Positions 8,009 to 17,196 of a stretch of DNA of 64,000 bases are shown one piece after another. A program made the position numbers and the translations under genes. The notes under the pieces were generated by a model. That model had not been told where the DNA came from. It saw only the letters and a program-made list of their open reading frames with translations, and made no database searches. Each line of letters starts with the position of its first letter. Position 1 is the stretch's first letter. The stretch comes from Niastella soli (GTDB lineage: Bacteria > Bacteroidota > Bacteroidia > Chitinophagales > Chitinophagaceae): NCBI RefSeq assembly GCF_017742245.1, contig NZ_JAGHKO010000002.1:331921-395920 (forward strand), given 5' to 3'.

Positions 8009-9245
8009 GGTCCAATTCGATTTTCAGATTAACAATATACAGGTGATCATTCTCCACCACATCAAGCAGGTGCCGGCCAGGATACAATACATCCAGCCTT
8101 CTGCGGGCATTTATAAGTCCCACCCCACCGGTGGCATCCCTGTTCTTTTGGGTAATGGCGTTTCCCACTGTTAGCAATAATTCGTTGCCAGTAACGGCAA
8201 TGGCTATTTTAATTTCTGATGGTGTTGTATAACTGATCCCGTGTTTAAAAGCGTTCTCAATAAATGTGATCAACAGCAGGGGCGCAATAGAAAGCCCCGC
8301 CACCGGCCCGGTAACCATATAATTAACGGCGATGTTCTTCGACAACCGCAGTTGTTGCAGATCAATATAATTACTGATGTATTCCAGATCTTGCGTCAGG
8401 GGTATTTTATCGGCGGCCGAATCGTACAGCACGTACCGCATAATGCGCGAGAACTTCAAAATGCTGTGCTCGGTTTGTTCCGATTTGAAATGCGCCTGCG
8501 AATAAATGCTGTTAAGTGTATTGAACAAGAAATGGGGGTTTATCTGTAATTTCAAAAAGTTCAGTTCTGCATTCAGCCGTTCGTTCTCCAGTATTTTTTT
8601 CTGTTTCTCACTTATAAAAAGCGAATGCGCCAGTTTTATAAATCCGCTTAATAACAGGATCACAATACCAGAGCTCAGCGCATCTTTCAGCGTCATGAGG
8701 TAGGGCATGCGTGGGTTGTGCCCATGTAGGAACGGCGGTGGCGGCGGCGGCATTTCCTCCCCATTACCGGGCATATTTGCCGGCAATGGGCCATCCATGT
8801 TAGCCCTTCTGCCAAACCCTTCACCCCTACCCCAGTATTCCTTTGCTATAAACGGACGGGGAGAGATACGATAGAAATGCGGAAACCGTTTGGCCTGTGT
8901 TTTTAAAACATATACTTCAAGCACCAATTGCTGCATGCATAGGAAGGCCAGGGCGGCAATAAGACTTAAAAAGTAAGTAAACAATTTGCGGCTTTTGAAT
9001 AACCGCGGCAATAAATAATAGAAATTAAGATAGAAAAGACCAATGAGAAAGGACTTATTAATGATCTCGCGGTAATAGAAGCTTGGGTCTGGTATCCGGA
9101 TACGATAAATGAACAGGGGCAAAACAAGGAACAGGCCCCAGAGCAAAATATGCACACTAATTACCAGCAGTTTGTGCTTTACAGTTTTTACCGGTCTAAA
9201 CCCCAGCACAGATGCAAGGGCTGCCCGGATCTTTTCCTTGGTCAT
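7998..9245 (-). CDS. LytS-like sensor histidine kinase (His_kinase family)
   Basis: This 415-aa protein has about four membrane helices in the first 210 residues, interrupted by a Pro-rich loop (PPPPPPFLHGH). The kinase core follows: NPHFLFNTLNS with phospho-accepting H238, then the ATPase part with the N-box-like FIENAFKHG and a degenerate GVGLINARRR lid. This is the standard form of the Bacteroidota LytS/YehU-type kinase paired with a LytTR regulator, which overlaps its 3' end. No extracellular ligand domain is recognised, so the signal may be sensed in or near the membrane. Confidence 0.92.
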   Translation of the reverse strand: MTKEKIRAALASVLGFRPVKTVKHKLLVISVHILLWGLFLVLPLFIYRIRIPDPSFYYREIINKSFLIGLFYLNFYYLLPRLFKSRKLFTYFLSLIAALAFLCMQQLVLEVYVLKTQAKRFPHFYRISPRPFIAKEYWGRGEGFGRRANMDGPLPANMPGNGEEMPPPPPPFLHGHNPRMPYLMTLKDALSSGIVILLLSGFIKLAHSLFISEKQKKILENERLNAELNFLKLQINPHFLFNTLNSIYSQAHFKSEQTEHSILKFSRIMRYVLYDSAADKIPLTQDLEYISNYIDLQQLRLSKNIAVNYMVTGPVAGLSIAPLLLITFIENAFKHGISYTTPSEIKIAIAVTGNELLLTVGNAITQKNRDATGGVGLINARRRLDVLYPGRHLLDVVENDHLYIVNLKIELDHES

Positions 9246-9601
9246 TACTTCGGTTGAGCACGTAAGACGCCGGGACGTTGCAGCTGCTTTTGCCCAAAGA
9301 AGGGATGGGTACCTGATTTTATACTTTCTATAACATTTTGCGCATCAGCGCCGGCTTCCTGTTCGGTGGGAAAACCTTTGTAGCCCGATTGGCCTGGCAG
9401 CATGGGCTGGTGTATGACTATCCTGTCATTGACCAATATATCGTACCCCCAGCCATGTTCGGTCTTAAAAGTAGTGTAGTGCAAGGTGTTGGCGGGAGTA
9501 GCTGGCTTCTTTACAGCCAGGATATAAAAAATACTGCCGGCAGCAATTAACAAAGCTGCCAGCAGTACCAATTTATGATGTTTACTGATTGTCCTGATCA
9601 T
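9245..9601 (-). CDS. DUF4907-family membrane-anchored protein
   Basis: From ATG 9601 the protein is 118 aa with one N-terminal helix (about residues 9-30), then a small globular domain containing GWGYDILVNDRIVIHQP and GFPTEQEAGADAQNVIE, typical of DUF4907. A further in-frame start at 9640 would only add residues overlapping the upstream gene, so it was not used. It overlaps the Kelch gene by 20 bp upstream, and its stop touches the histidine kinase start. Function is unknown. Pairing with a Kelch-repeat lipoprotein suggests a common envelope role. Confidence 0.75.
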   Translation of the reverse strand: MIRTISKHHKLVLLAALLIAAGSIFYILAVKKPATPANTLHYTTFKTEHGWGYDILVNDRIVIHQPMLPGQSGYKGFPTEQEAGADAQNVIESIKSGTHPFFGQKQLQRPGVLRAQPK

Positions 9602-10613
9602 TATCTTCAATATTCGGCTGCAGCTCATACATATTATCAAATGGAGCAGTACCGCTACGACCAGCTAAAACAAAACCACGGTCAGCCAGGGTAAAGCCCA
9701 ATGCACCAGTACGGGCAGTTCCGCTGAAAGCAGTTTTTTCAGTCCAGGTATCAGCAGCTGCATCGTACTCCCAGGTGTGAGAGTTCAGGCTTCCATTTTC
9801 ACCGGTTGCCAGGTAACCTTTTCCACCCATTACAAAAGCAACAGCATTGTAGCGAATGATTGACGTGTATTTGTCATCATAGCTTTCGTCGCTGGTGTTG
9901 GTAAGTTTTCTAAGGGTAGTCCAGGTATCGCCATTTGGCTCATACACCTGAATATCGTTAAGGGCAGTACCATTGTTGTTACCGCTGATGAGGTATACTT
10001 TACCGTCTATAGTGAAAGTAGTAGCTTCTTTTCTTTTTGAACCGGCAATACCGGCTTTTTGGGTCCAGCTGTCATTAGCCTGGTTGTATTGCCAAACATC
10101 TTTCAGGTAGCTGTCGTCGTAACCAGTAGCGATGTAAGCTTTGCCATTGGCATCAACAAATGCAACCGCATCAACACGGGGAGTTCCACCGAAATTGTTC
10201 TTTTTTGCCCAGCCATTGCTGTCAACACTGTATTCCCACATGTCGTTGGTATAGTTAACCTGGGTATCGTAACCAGTTCCTACATAACCTTTTTTACCCA
10301 GGGCAAAGGCAACGCCTGAACTGCGCACGCCACCACTGAAATCTTTGATCTTTGTCCAGTATCTTTTATCCAGAGAATATTTCCAGAAATCAGCAAAACG
10401 TTTGTTATCTGATAAACCAGTACCAACAAATACAGTATCTGCAATTTTAAATAATACAGCTTCACTGCGGGCAGGACCATCAAAATAATCACTGATTGCC
10501 CAGTTACCCACTAAGTCGCTTGAACTGCTGGAACTCTTATTACAAGCAGTGTTAATGAGCAGTGGTGCTGTAGCAATCACAAGGGCCAGGGAGTAAACTA
10601 GAACATTCTTCAT
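9582..10613 (-). CDS. Kelch-repeat beta-propeller lipoprotein
   Basis: This 343-aa protein has a lipoprotein signal with C24 after INTA. The rest consists of about six Kelch-like blades, each with a hydrophobic strand, a GG- or TG-containing turn (KKGYVGTGYD, KAYIATGYDD, KGYLATGENG) and a DxWxY(S/D) strand (DMWEYS, DVWQYN). Such propellers are binding scaffolds. Comparable Bacteroidota proteins lie at the cell surface or in the periplasm. The first gene of an apparent four-gene minus-strand run (Kelch, DUF4907, kinase, regulator). Confidence 0.85.
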   Translation of the reverse strand: MKNVLVYSLALVIATAPLLINTACNKSSSSSSDLVGNWAISDYFDGPARSEAVLFKIADTVFVGTGLSDNKRFADFWKYSLDKRYWTKIKDFSGGVRSSGVAFALGKKGYVGTGYDTQVNYTNDMWEYSVDSNGWAKKNNFGGTPRVDAVAFVDANGKAYIATGYDDSYLKDVWQYNQANDSWTQKAGIAGSKRKEATTFTIDGKVYLISGNNNGTALNDIQVYEPNGDTWTTLRKLTNTSDESYDDKYTSIIRYNAVAFVMGGKGYLATGENGSLNSHTWEYDAAADTWTEKTAFSGTARTGALGFTLADRGFVLAGRSGTAPFDNMYELQPNIEDNDQDNQ

Positions 10614-11468
10614 TTTGTTTTATTTTCTGTTTTTTTTTAAAACATTGCCAGTGCCCGGGAAAGCCGATTATCCCGATCACGGCCGGCATTTTCACATGCG
10701 TCAGTTTTTTAATTTAATAATTCGGCAGGTAAAAATATTTCTGTGTATTCCAAACAACTTTATAAAATAGATAGATAAGGTTATCAAGTCGACCAATTTG
10801 GTTTTTACATCTTTTATGCTGTTAAAAGGCTTCCCCCTGGCCCTCCCCGACAAGTCGGAAGGAAGTTTGAAAGCTTCTATAAAACAATATTTAATGGTAA
10901 AAAGCTGCAAGCTTACAGAAACAACCAACATGTTAACTCTTGTAAACCATAAGATTAACCAAGTATTAACATTTTTCGCCCCCCGCTTCATTTTCCTGTA
11001 CGCACTTTTGCAGGCTTATTATAAATTTGCAAATTTGCACAATTTCGGCTGCACATTTGAAATTTAGTTTCCACCGGCAAAAATAATCGCTTCGCCGATT
11101 ATTCGATGGCAATAATATATAATAACAAAATTTCGTGCTGCGCCCGCCGTAGCTTCAGCGAAGGCGGTCATCCGATAAATTGCAAAGCACCGCCAGCCTG
11201 TAGCGCGCACAAGCTATAGCATCAACGGTGTAAATCAACACAAAGAGGTGTTAAAATGAAAACAAATATTGCCCCATACTGGAACTATAAACCTTATATT
11301 CCATTACTTTACACCGCGAAAAACCGGCCCATGGCCGGGGAATCGTCTATTGCGGCTCGACGCGGCTTCCGCTGAGGTGTATTGCTTGCGGCTTGCAGCT
11401 TGAGGCTTACGGCTGTATTCAACCTTAAACCATTGATTTAGCTTAAAAATTCACTCACTAACCATAAT
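10614..11468. other. 855-bp intergenic region between divergent genes
   Basis: This gap separates the minus-strand Kelch gene from the plus-strand DUF4270 gene and must hold both promoters. A REP-like palindrome (CCGCCGTAGCTTCAGCGAAG, 11147-11166) and GGCTTGCAGCTTGAGGCTTA-type low-complexity DNA near 11386 are seen. The open frame at 10701-10991 has no family features and is regarded as chance. Confidence 0.5.
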
Positions 11469-12818
11469 ATGCGTATACACAAAAGGGTACCTTTTACTCT
11501 GACTTACTGCTTACTGTTTATCGGCCTGTTGTCATCGTGTTATAAAAAAGATGTTCAGGTGGGTAGTGAACTGGCTGAAAGCCATACCCGCATTATTACA
11601 GTTGATACGGTTGCTGTGCAATTATCGAGCTACGTGCTGGATTCATTTGTCACCAATGGCAATAACTTTTCACTGATAGGCAATTACTTCGATAGCTATG
11701 CGGGTAAAACTACCGCCAGTACCGTTTTTCAACCCGGTCTCCCTGTACTGCCCGAAGATGTAGCTACCCTTATGCCTAAAACTGCCTTTTTTGATTCCCT
11801 GGTGTTGTTAATGCGCCCCAGTGGATATTATTACGGCGATACCACCAAACCTTTTGCCGTTACGGTGAATGAACTGGCCGAACAGCCAGACTATACCTAT
11901 CTCACCTATTTTTTCAATAACTCAAAGGTCTCTCTGATCAACAAGCCTGCACTGGCCACCTATTCACAGGTGATCCGGCCCACGCCCAGAGACTCCGTTC
12001 GCATAAAAATGCCGCAAAGCATGGGGCAGGACTGGTACGATAAGATCAGGACCAAGGATACGCGGTTTACCAGCGAAACCAACTTCCTCGATTATTTCAA
12101 AGGCATGTACATTCAGCCAGCCAATACAACCGCCGGTTCGGTATATGGCTTTAACCTGGCCGACAGCAGTATACGCCTCCGGATGTATTTTCACCAAACC
12201 ATCCCTTCCAAGATCGACAAGTACATCGATTTCATTATAACCCGTACCAGCTATCAGTATAACCGCATCCTGACCGACCGCACGGGCACTCCCCTGCAGC
12301 CAACTACAACCGGTCAGCATGAGTTCTTTGCCAGCAACACCAAACCGTTTGCCATTACTCAGGCCGGCACGGGTGTTTATATGAAAGCCACATTCCCTTC
12401 ACTGCGTAATATTCTAAAAGTAGATGATGTAGTGCGGCTGATGGACGCTAAACTGATCCTGAAACCGGTAAAAGGCACCTACGATTATTTCACCAATAGT
12501 TTGCCCAACAGCTTGTTCCTGCGAACAACTGATGCCACCAACATACCCGGCAGCCAGTTGCTCGATTCCACCGGTCAGGCAGTGCAGTACAAGGCCCCTT
12601 CCATCGATTTCATGTACGGTAACAATACCTCTTACACGTTCAATGTTACCGCCTACATAAACTCGTTACTGAACACATCGGGCTCACAGGATATGGGATT
12701 GTTCATTATACAGAACGACGCAAATACAGCCAAGCAGATCAACCGGGGTGTTATAGGCAGTAGAGAAAATATCCAATACCAAACCAAACTGGTCTTAAAC
12801 ATTCTGACAATCGACTAA
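11469..12818 (+). CDS. DUF4270-family lipoprotein
   Basis: This 449-aa protein has a lipoprotein signal (LLSSC, C24) followed by the conserved DUF4270 opening (VGSELAES, then TVDTVAVQLSSYVLDS). Further conserved blocks include GNYFDSYAGKTTAS and a C-terminal LGLFIIQNDA-type strand (here MGLFIIQND). The family is restricted to Bacteroidota and has no settled function. It is usually exported and beta-rich. The next gene starts 10 bp downstream and encodes an outer-membrane protein, as is common for this family. Confidence 0.85.
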   Translation: MRIHKRVPFTLTYCLLFIGLLSSCYKKDVQVGSELAESHTRIITVDTVAVQLSSYVLDSFVTNGNNFSLIGNYFDSYAGKTTASTVFQPGLPVLPEDVATLMPKTAFFDSLVLLMRPSGYYYGDTTKPFAVTVNELAEQPDYTYLTYFFNNSKVSLINKPALATYSQVIRPTPRDSVRIKMPQSMGQDWYDKIRTKDTRFTSETNFLDYFKGMYIQPANTTAGSVYGFNLADSSIRLRMYFHQTIPSKIDKYIDFIITRTSYQYNRILTDRTGTPLQPTTTGQHEFFASNTKPFAITQAGTGVYMKATFPSLRNILKVDDVVRLMDAKLILKPVKGTYDYFTNSLPNSLFLRTTDATNIPGSQLLDSTGQAVQYKAPSIDFMYGNNTSYTFNVTAYINSLLNTSGSQDMGLFIIQNDANTAKQINRGVIGSRENIQYQTKLVLNILTID

Positions 12819-12828
12819 CCTCTATATA

Positions 12829-14079
12829 ATGAGAAAAATATTTATACTGACCGGGCTTTTTGTGGCGCTTATGGGCACGTTGCGTGCACAGAACCTGAGC
12901 TCTCCTTATTCTGTATACGGCATCGGTGAAATTCCTGATACTGACCCAGACCGCAGCAGCGGGATGGCTAATACTTCCTTGTCGCTTATGAGCACACCAG
13001 GTTTTCTTCTTAATAAGAACCCGGCCTCATTAATTGGGCTGGAAAGAAGCTTAGCCCAGGTTGACCTGGCCCTGGTAGCCAAAACCGTTAACTTCAAAGG
13101 TGATGGTATCAACGGCGGCAACAGCTCCGCCAAGGACATCGTTATCAACCGCATTTCTATTTCCGCCAAACTCAGCAACCATTGGGCCAGCAGCATCGGT
13201 TTCAAACCTTTCAGCTATGTGAACTATTCGTTCACTGCGCAGAAAAGCATTGAAGGTAGTAACAACACCTACACCGGACTGTACGATGGCAACGGCGGTT
13301 TACATAATTTATTCTGGAATAACGCCTTTGCGTTAGGCAAACACCTGGCACTGGGTGTACGCTCCAACTTCATTTTCGGTTCTATCAACCAGATAGAGAC
13401 CCTGGAAGGCGTCACCCTGACCACGCCCATTATTTCGCAGGTGACCAATTATTACAGTGGTTTCCGGTTCGAAGGCGGCGCTATTTATGGCAACAAGATC
13501 AACAAGAACTGGAAGTTCTCTGTGGGTGGAAAGGTTAGTACCAAAAATGACCTTACCTTCAGTAAAACCCTGACCGTGCAGGAAGGTACCAGCGTGGTAG
13601 AATCAAACAAAGACCTGGGTAGTGAGAAATTTACCCTGCCCTGGCAGTACGACGCCGGCATCGCTCTGGTAAATAAAGGCCGCGCTACTTTCACCGTTGA
13701 CTATACCCGCGCCAACTGGAATGGACTGAATGCTGGTGGTACTACCTATGCCCTGGTTGACCGCGACCGCTATTCAGCCGGTTTCCAGCTCAGCAGACAG
13801 GTACAGCGCTTTGGCATGGTAGCGGAGAAAAGCTATTTCCAGGCCGGTTTATTTGCCGGTAATTCTTATTTACAGGTAAAAGGCCAGCAGTTAAAAGAAT
13901 CAGGCGCCACGGTTGGTTTTGGAGGTTATATGAGCCGCGGTCTGGCATTCCATTTAGCCGTTGAAGGCGGAACCAGAGGTACCCTGGCCAACAACCTGGT
14001 GAAAGAAAACTACTTTAAATTTACGTTGGCGCTGTCTTACAGAGAAGTGCTGTATAGTAAAGGAAGAAAATACGATTAA
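12829..14079 (+). CDS. Outer-membrane beta-barrel protein (OmpP1/FadL-like)
   Basis: This 416-aa protein has a signal peptide (residues 1-20, ending LRAQ), then NLSSPYSVYGIGEI and an NPASL motif typical of FadL/OmpP1-type Bacteroidota barrels. The rest is alternating amphipathic strands with aromatic ends, finishing in a strand (FTLALSYREVLYS). Probably a transport or structural barrel that works with the upstream DUF4270 lipoprotein. The ligand is not predictable. A strong terminator follows 25 bp after the stop. Confidence 0.75.
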   Translation: MRKIFILTGLFVALMGTLRAQNLSSPYSVYGIGEIPDTDPDRSSGMANTSLSLMSTPGFLLNKNPASLIGLERSLAQVDLALVAKTVNFKGDGINGGNSSAKDIVINRISISAKLSNHWASSIGFKPFSYVNYSFTAQKSIEGSNNTYTGLYDGNGGLHNLFWNNAFALGKHLALGVRSNFIFGSINQIETLEGVTLTTPIISQVTNYYSGFRFEGGAIYGNKINKNWKFSVGGKVSTKNDLTFSKTLTVQEGTSVVESNKDLGSEKFTLPWQYDAGIALVNKGRATFTVDYTRANWNGLNAGGTTYALVDRDRYSAGFQLSRQVQRFGMVAEKSYFQAGLFAGNSYLQVKGQQLKESGATVGFGGYMSRGLAFHLAVEGGTRGTLANNLVKENYFKFTLALSYREVLYSKGRKYD

Positions 14080-14103
14080 TACTAAGTTATTCTAATAGAA
14101 AGA

Positions 14104-14139
14104 GGGTGTATCGATTACGATGCGCCCTTTTTTATTTTT
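14104..14139 (+). terminator. Rho-independent terminator after the DUF4270/OMP operon
   Basis: A 10-bp stem with G-U pairs (GGGTGTATCG at 14104-14113 with CGATGCGCCC at 14118-14127), a 4-nt loop and a T-rich run TTTTTTATTTTT. Confidence 0.85.
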
Positions 14140-14140
14140 A

Positions 14141-14460
14141 AGACCTGTAAGGTCCGCCATCGGGTGCTGAACAATTAGAGGGATCAAGCGGTCCTGACAG
14201 GTCTGATTCGACTGAATACATCAGACCTGTAAGGTCCGCCATCGGGTGCTGAACAATTAGAGGGATCAAGCGGTCCTGACAGGTCTTGCTCACCTTACTT
14301 TAAACAAGACCTGTAAGGTGCATCATTTGAGCTTGCCTTATTAGTGGGTTGAGTTGCACCTGACAGGTCTTATCGCCTTATTTAACGCAAGACCTGTCAG
14401 GTCTGCCCCACCTTCTCGCTCGGCAAGTTAATAAGGCAGACCTTACAGGTCTTCCCCGAT
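14141..14460. repeat. AGACCTG palindromic repeat cluster with a 64-bp exact tandem copy
   Basis: AGACCTGTAAGGT and its inverted form ACCTGACAGGTCT alternate through the region. The unit at 14141-14204 is repeated exactly at 14223-14286. More diverged units follow to 14455. Each unit can fold into a hairpin with the AGACCTG/CAGGTCT arms. The same family lies at 19033-19325 and 24157-24222. Confidence 0.75.
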
Positions 14461-14461
14461 A

Positions 14462-14505
14462 ATTATCCCATCCATCCCAATAATCCCATCCATCCCAGTT
14501 CAGAC
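14462..14505. repeat. ATCCC-type repeat at a gene 3' end
   Basis: Words ATCCCATCCATCCCAATA and CATCCCAGTTCAGAC end at the stop of the minus-strand lipoprotein gene, as at 4510-4552 and 19325-19376. Confidence 0.55.
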
Positions 14506-15396
14506 CTTTCTCTTATAGAAATACAACTTCACCGACGACGCCAGGGCTTTTTCGCTTATGGTATAATACCCCGAATCGCTGTTATCAAACACAATGGCTT
14601 CGCCCTGCGGTTCTACCTGGTAGGGTAAATTGACCGGCTTCTTGCTCAAGGTTTGTACAATGGATTCACCGGCCGTACGCGGATAATAATAGATGTCCTG
14701 GTAAGTTTTTACCACTATCTCTTTGCCCGTAGGTGAAATAGCCGCGCTAACGGCATAATTATAAGGCAGACTGCCCACTTCTTTCACCTCGTTCATTTTA
14801 ATAGTACTATAGGGATAAGCCAGTTTGAACAGCTTTGAATGGAGATCGGTCTTGGTAATAATGTAAATATCCTTTGTATCCGGATCAACCAGGATGGCCT
14901 CGGCATTGTGACTGCCATCCGGATAGAAAAATGCGATCTTATCAATGATTTGCACCGTATCGGTGCTGGCAGCCGGTTCTTCCAGGCGGTAAATGGCGTA
15001 ATCAGTGTGCACCAGTAAATTATCACCTGTTTCGGCAATGTACAGGTATTGCTTGCCGGGTGTTGGTCCTGCAGACAGCACCAGATCTTCCCAATCGCGG
15101 TTCTGTACATTAGCCAGATGGATCGACTTCAACACGGTACCATTATGTTGTAACAGGGTAAGATCAGGCGGGTTGCCACTATCCTGCTCTACCCATAAAT
15201 AACCAGGATTGGCCTTGCTATCGGCAATGCCTGAGGCTTCGTTCAGGGTCACATCGCTAACCAGGAATTCCTGGGGAGAAGCAACAAAGCCCGTTGAACC
15301 ATTATCATGATTTTGATTACAGGCCGTTAAGGCTGTCATTAAAAACAGGAAGGCACTTGTATAATGAAGTAAGGCGTTTCGATTTTGTATCAACAT
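14500..15396 (-). CDS. Putative beta-propeller lipoprotein
   Basis: This 298-aa protein has a lipoprotein signal (TALTAC, C26). The mature part begins with LNEASGIADS and WVEQDSGNPPDLTLL, then DWEDLVLSAG and YIAETGDN. Such NEASG...DSG and WED blocks are known in predicted beta-propeller proteins of unknown function in Bacteroidota and other phyla. It is monocistronic and faces away from the GNAT gene upstream. No enzyme motif is recognised. Confidence 0.65.
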   Translation of the reverse strand: MLIQNRNALLHYTSAFLFLMTALTACNQNHDNGSTGFVASPQEFLVSDVTLNEASGIADSKANPGYLWVEQDSGNPPDLTLLQHNGTVLKSIHLANVQNRDWEDLVLSAGPTPGKQYLYIAETGDNLLVHTDYAIYRLEEPAASTDTVQIIDKIAFFYPDGSHNAEAILVDPDTKDIYIITKTDLHSKLFKLAYPYSTIKMNEVKEVGSLPYNYAVSAAISPTGKEIVVKTYQDIYYYPRTAGESIVQTLSKKPVNLPYQVEPQGEAIVFDNSDSGYYTISEKALASSVKLYFYKRKV

Positions 15397-15669
15397 AACG
15401 GTTACAAGTTATTAAAAATACCAGCAATATGCTTTGCCAAATCGAATATGCAATTATGAAATTATCATACCCACATAATTTTCTCCCGATTTCATAAACA
15501 AAAGCACTACTGTTTATTTATATTGCCAGTACCGCGTGCAATGGCGGTCATCTTTAAACTACTTCAATTCCGGTCAGGCACCTTATCAGGTCTACGGAAT
15601 ACTTATTCCCTTTACTGAACCAGCTATTACAAGACAATACCTATTAAACAGAAAACTGAGTGCTGTTAC

Positions 15670-16299
15670 ATGAATTGTATTATGCCATTATATGCTTCAC
15701 TGGCACCTGATAACAAATACGACCCGGTGTTTGAGCGGCAACTGGCCCATGGGGTCACCATTGCGCTTAGGCCATTATCGTTGCCCAACGACTGGCCATT
15801 TATTGTAAAATGGTTGCACCGCGCCTTTGGCCGTTTTTCACCGGCAGCCTACCTGCCCGATAAACATTTGCGCGAAACATTCAGCATTATGTTGCAATGC
15901 GATTTTGCTCAACCATTTGTAGGACTGATCAATGATCAGCCGGTCTTTTTGGTAGAGCTCTGTGATGGCGACAAACAATGTGATGAATGGGAACCCGGGA
16001 CGCATATTTTTGAACCGGGCGATCATTCCATGCGACTGCTCTTATCCCACGCCGTTATGCACACGCGTTACTGGAGTGAGTATGCCCTCTTTAGTTGTCT
16101 GGATTATTTTTTCTCGCATCCGCAGGTAAAACGCATCGTCTGGCAGCTGCATGAAAAAGATAAGTACTACATAAGTCTGGCTAACCAGGCAGGCGTTATA
16201 CACAGCAGGGCATCAGCCGTACAGGTTTTCTTGTATTTGCGCGAAAATTTTACCTGCTTTTTATCTACCTATCATCGACATATGCAAAAACTTTCGTAA
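15670..16299 (+). CDS. GNAT-fold acyltransferase, IucB/siderophore-type
   Basis: This 209-aa protein resembles the GNAT proteins used in hydroxamate siderophore pathways (IucB/RhbD/MbtK type). It shows LRPLSLPNDWPFIVKWLH near the N-terminus, GLINDQPVFLVELCD in the middle and PGDHSMRLLLS before the acyl-CoA site. In that family the enzyme acylates an N-hydroxy amine. No siderophore synthetase gene lies nearby in the window, so the substrate is unknown. It is a stand-alone gene on the plus strand. Confidence 0.6.
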   Translation: MNCIMPLYASLAPDNKYDPVFERQLAHGVTIALRPLSLPNDWPFIVKWLHRAFGRFSPAAYLPDKHLRETFSIMLQCDFAQPFVGLINDQPVFLVELCDGDKQCDEWEPGTHIFEPGDHSMRLLLSHAVMHTRYWSEYALFSCLDYFFSHPQVKRIVWQLHEKDKYYISLANQAGVIHSRASAVQVFLYLRENFTCFLSTYHRHMQKLS

Positions 16300-16507
16300 A
16301 TTATATAAGGTTGCCAGTTATATTACCCATCACCTCCAATACTTCCGAAACCGGTTACAAACAGGCTATCCGTCCCGGTAACTCTCCTTCTCCTGTTGAA
16401 GGGTGAAGGCAGAGGATCACATACATAAACAGTTTTTTATTACTTTCGTTTGTTAATCTCCGTTGCAACCGGGATCAGACAAACGTGTATTAAATTAAAC
16501 CTTATTT

Positions 16508-16849
16508 ATGCCCTTGAGTAAACAGGATATCACGTATATCCGGCAGGCCAAAACGATTCTTGACGAAAATTTCGACAAGCACATTATTATTCCGCAACTA
16601 GCCCGGCAAACGGGCATCAATGAAGCCAAACTTAAAGAAGGGTTTAAAGAATTATTCGGAACGGGGATCCACACTTACCTGCAGCAATTACGGCTGGAAA
16701 AGGCAAAGCAATTATTACTGACCACCAGCATGCCTATTACTGATATTACCTATCATATTGGGTATAGTCATGTAACGCATTTCACTACATTGTTTAAAAA
16801 AGAATTTGGAGTGACACCGACGGAGTTTCGGAATAGCAAAGGGCTATAA
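16508..16849 (+). CDS. Miniature AraC-type HTH transcription regulator
   Basis: This 113-aa protein is an AraC/XylS DNA-binding domain with almost nothing else. Two HTH motifs are seen ([20 protein letters not shown] and [20 protein letters not shown]), and the family signature ends [14 protein letters not shown]. No ligand-binding or dimerisation domain is present, as in SoxS/MarA-type regulators. Two more proteins of this small type lie at 22.7 and 23.6 kb. Targets are unknown. The stop is directly followed by the heptamer repeat. Confidence 0.88.
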   Translation: MPLSKQDITYIRQAKTILDENFDKHIIIPQLARQTGINEAKLKEGFKELFGTGIHTYLQQLRLEKAKQLLLTTSMPITDITYHIGYSHVTHFTTLFKKEFGVTPTEFRNSKGL

Positions 16850-17195
16850 GGCAAACGGCAGACGGCAAACGGCAGAAAACAAATACACCTATTATCCGCA
16901 CTTGGCAAAGCAAGCCGCGACCGCGGTGTCTGCCATCTGCCTTCTACGGTCTGCGTAGGAGGCCGCGACGGCGCTATCTGCCGTCTGCCATCTGCCTTCT
17001 GCCGTCTGCCGTTTGCCGTTTGCCGTTTGCCGTCTGCTATCTGCCGTCTGCCATCTGCCTTCTGCCGTCTGCCGTTTGCCGTTTGCCGTTTGCCGTTTGC
17101 CGTCTGCTGTCTGCCGTCTGCCTTCTGCCGTCTGCCGTTTGCCGTCTGCTGTCTGCCGTCTGCCGTTTGCCTTCTGCCGTCTGCCGTCTGCCGAT
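16850..17195. repeat. Long heptameric (YTGCCGT)n tract
   Basis: From about 16978 to 17190 the DNA is a near-continuous run of CTGCCGT, TTGCCGT and CTGCCAT heptamers. A short inverted stretch (GGCAAACGGCAGACGGCAAA) at 16850-16880 faces it, so the two can form a hairpin. Because the unit is 7 bp, all three plus frames stay open and give Cys/Pro/Leu-rich false ORFs. The tract fills the gap between the AraC gene and the stop of the GMC oxidoreductase gene. Confidence 0.8.
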
Positions 17196-17196
17196 T

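Noticed and set aside
10701..10991. 96-codon frame on the minus strand
   Set aside because: Unlike its neighbours in composition, no signal or domain, and it lies in a promoter-bearing divergent gap.
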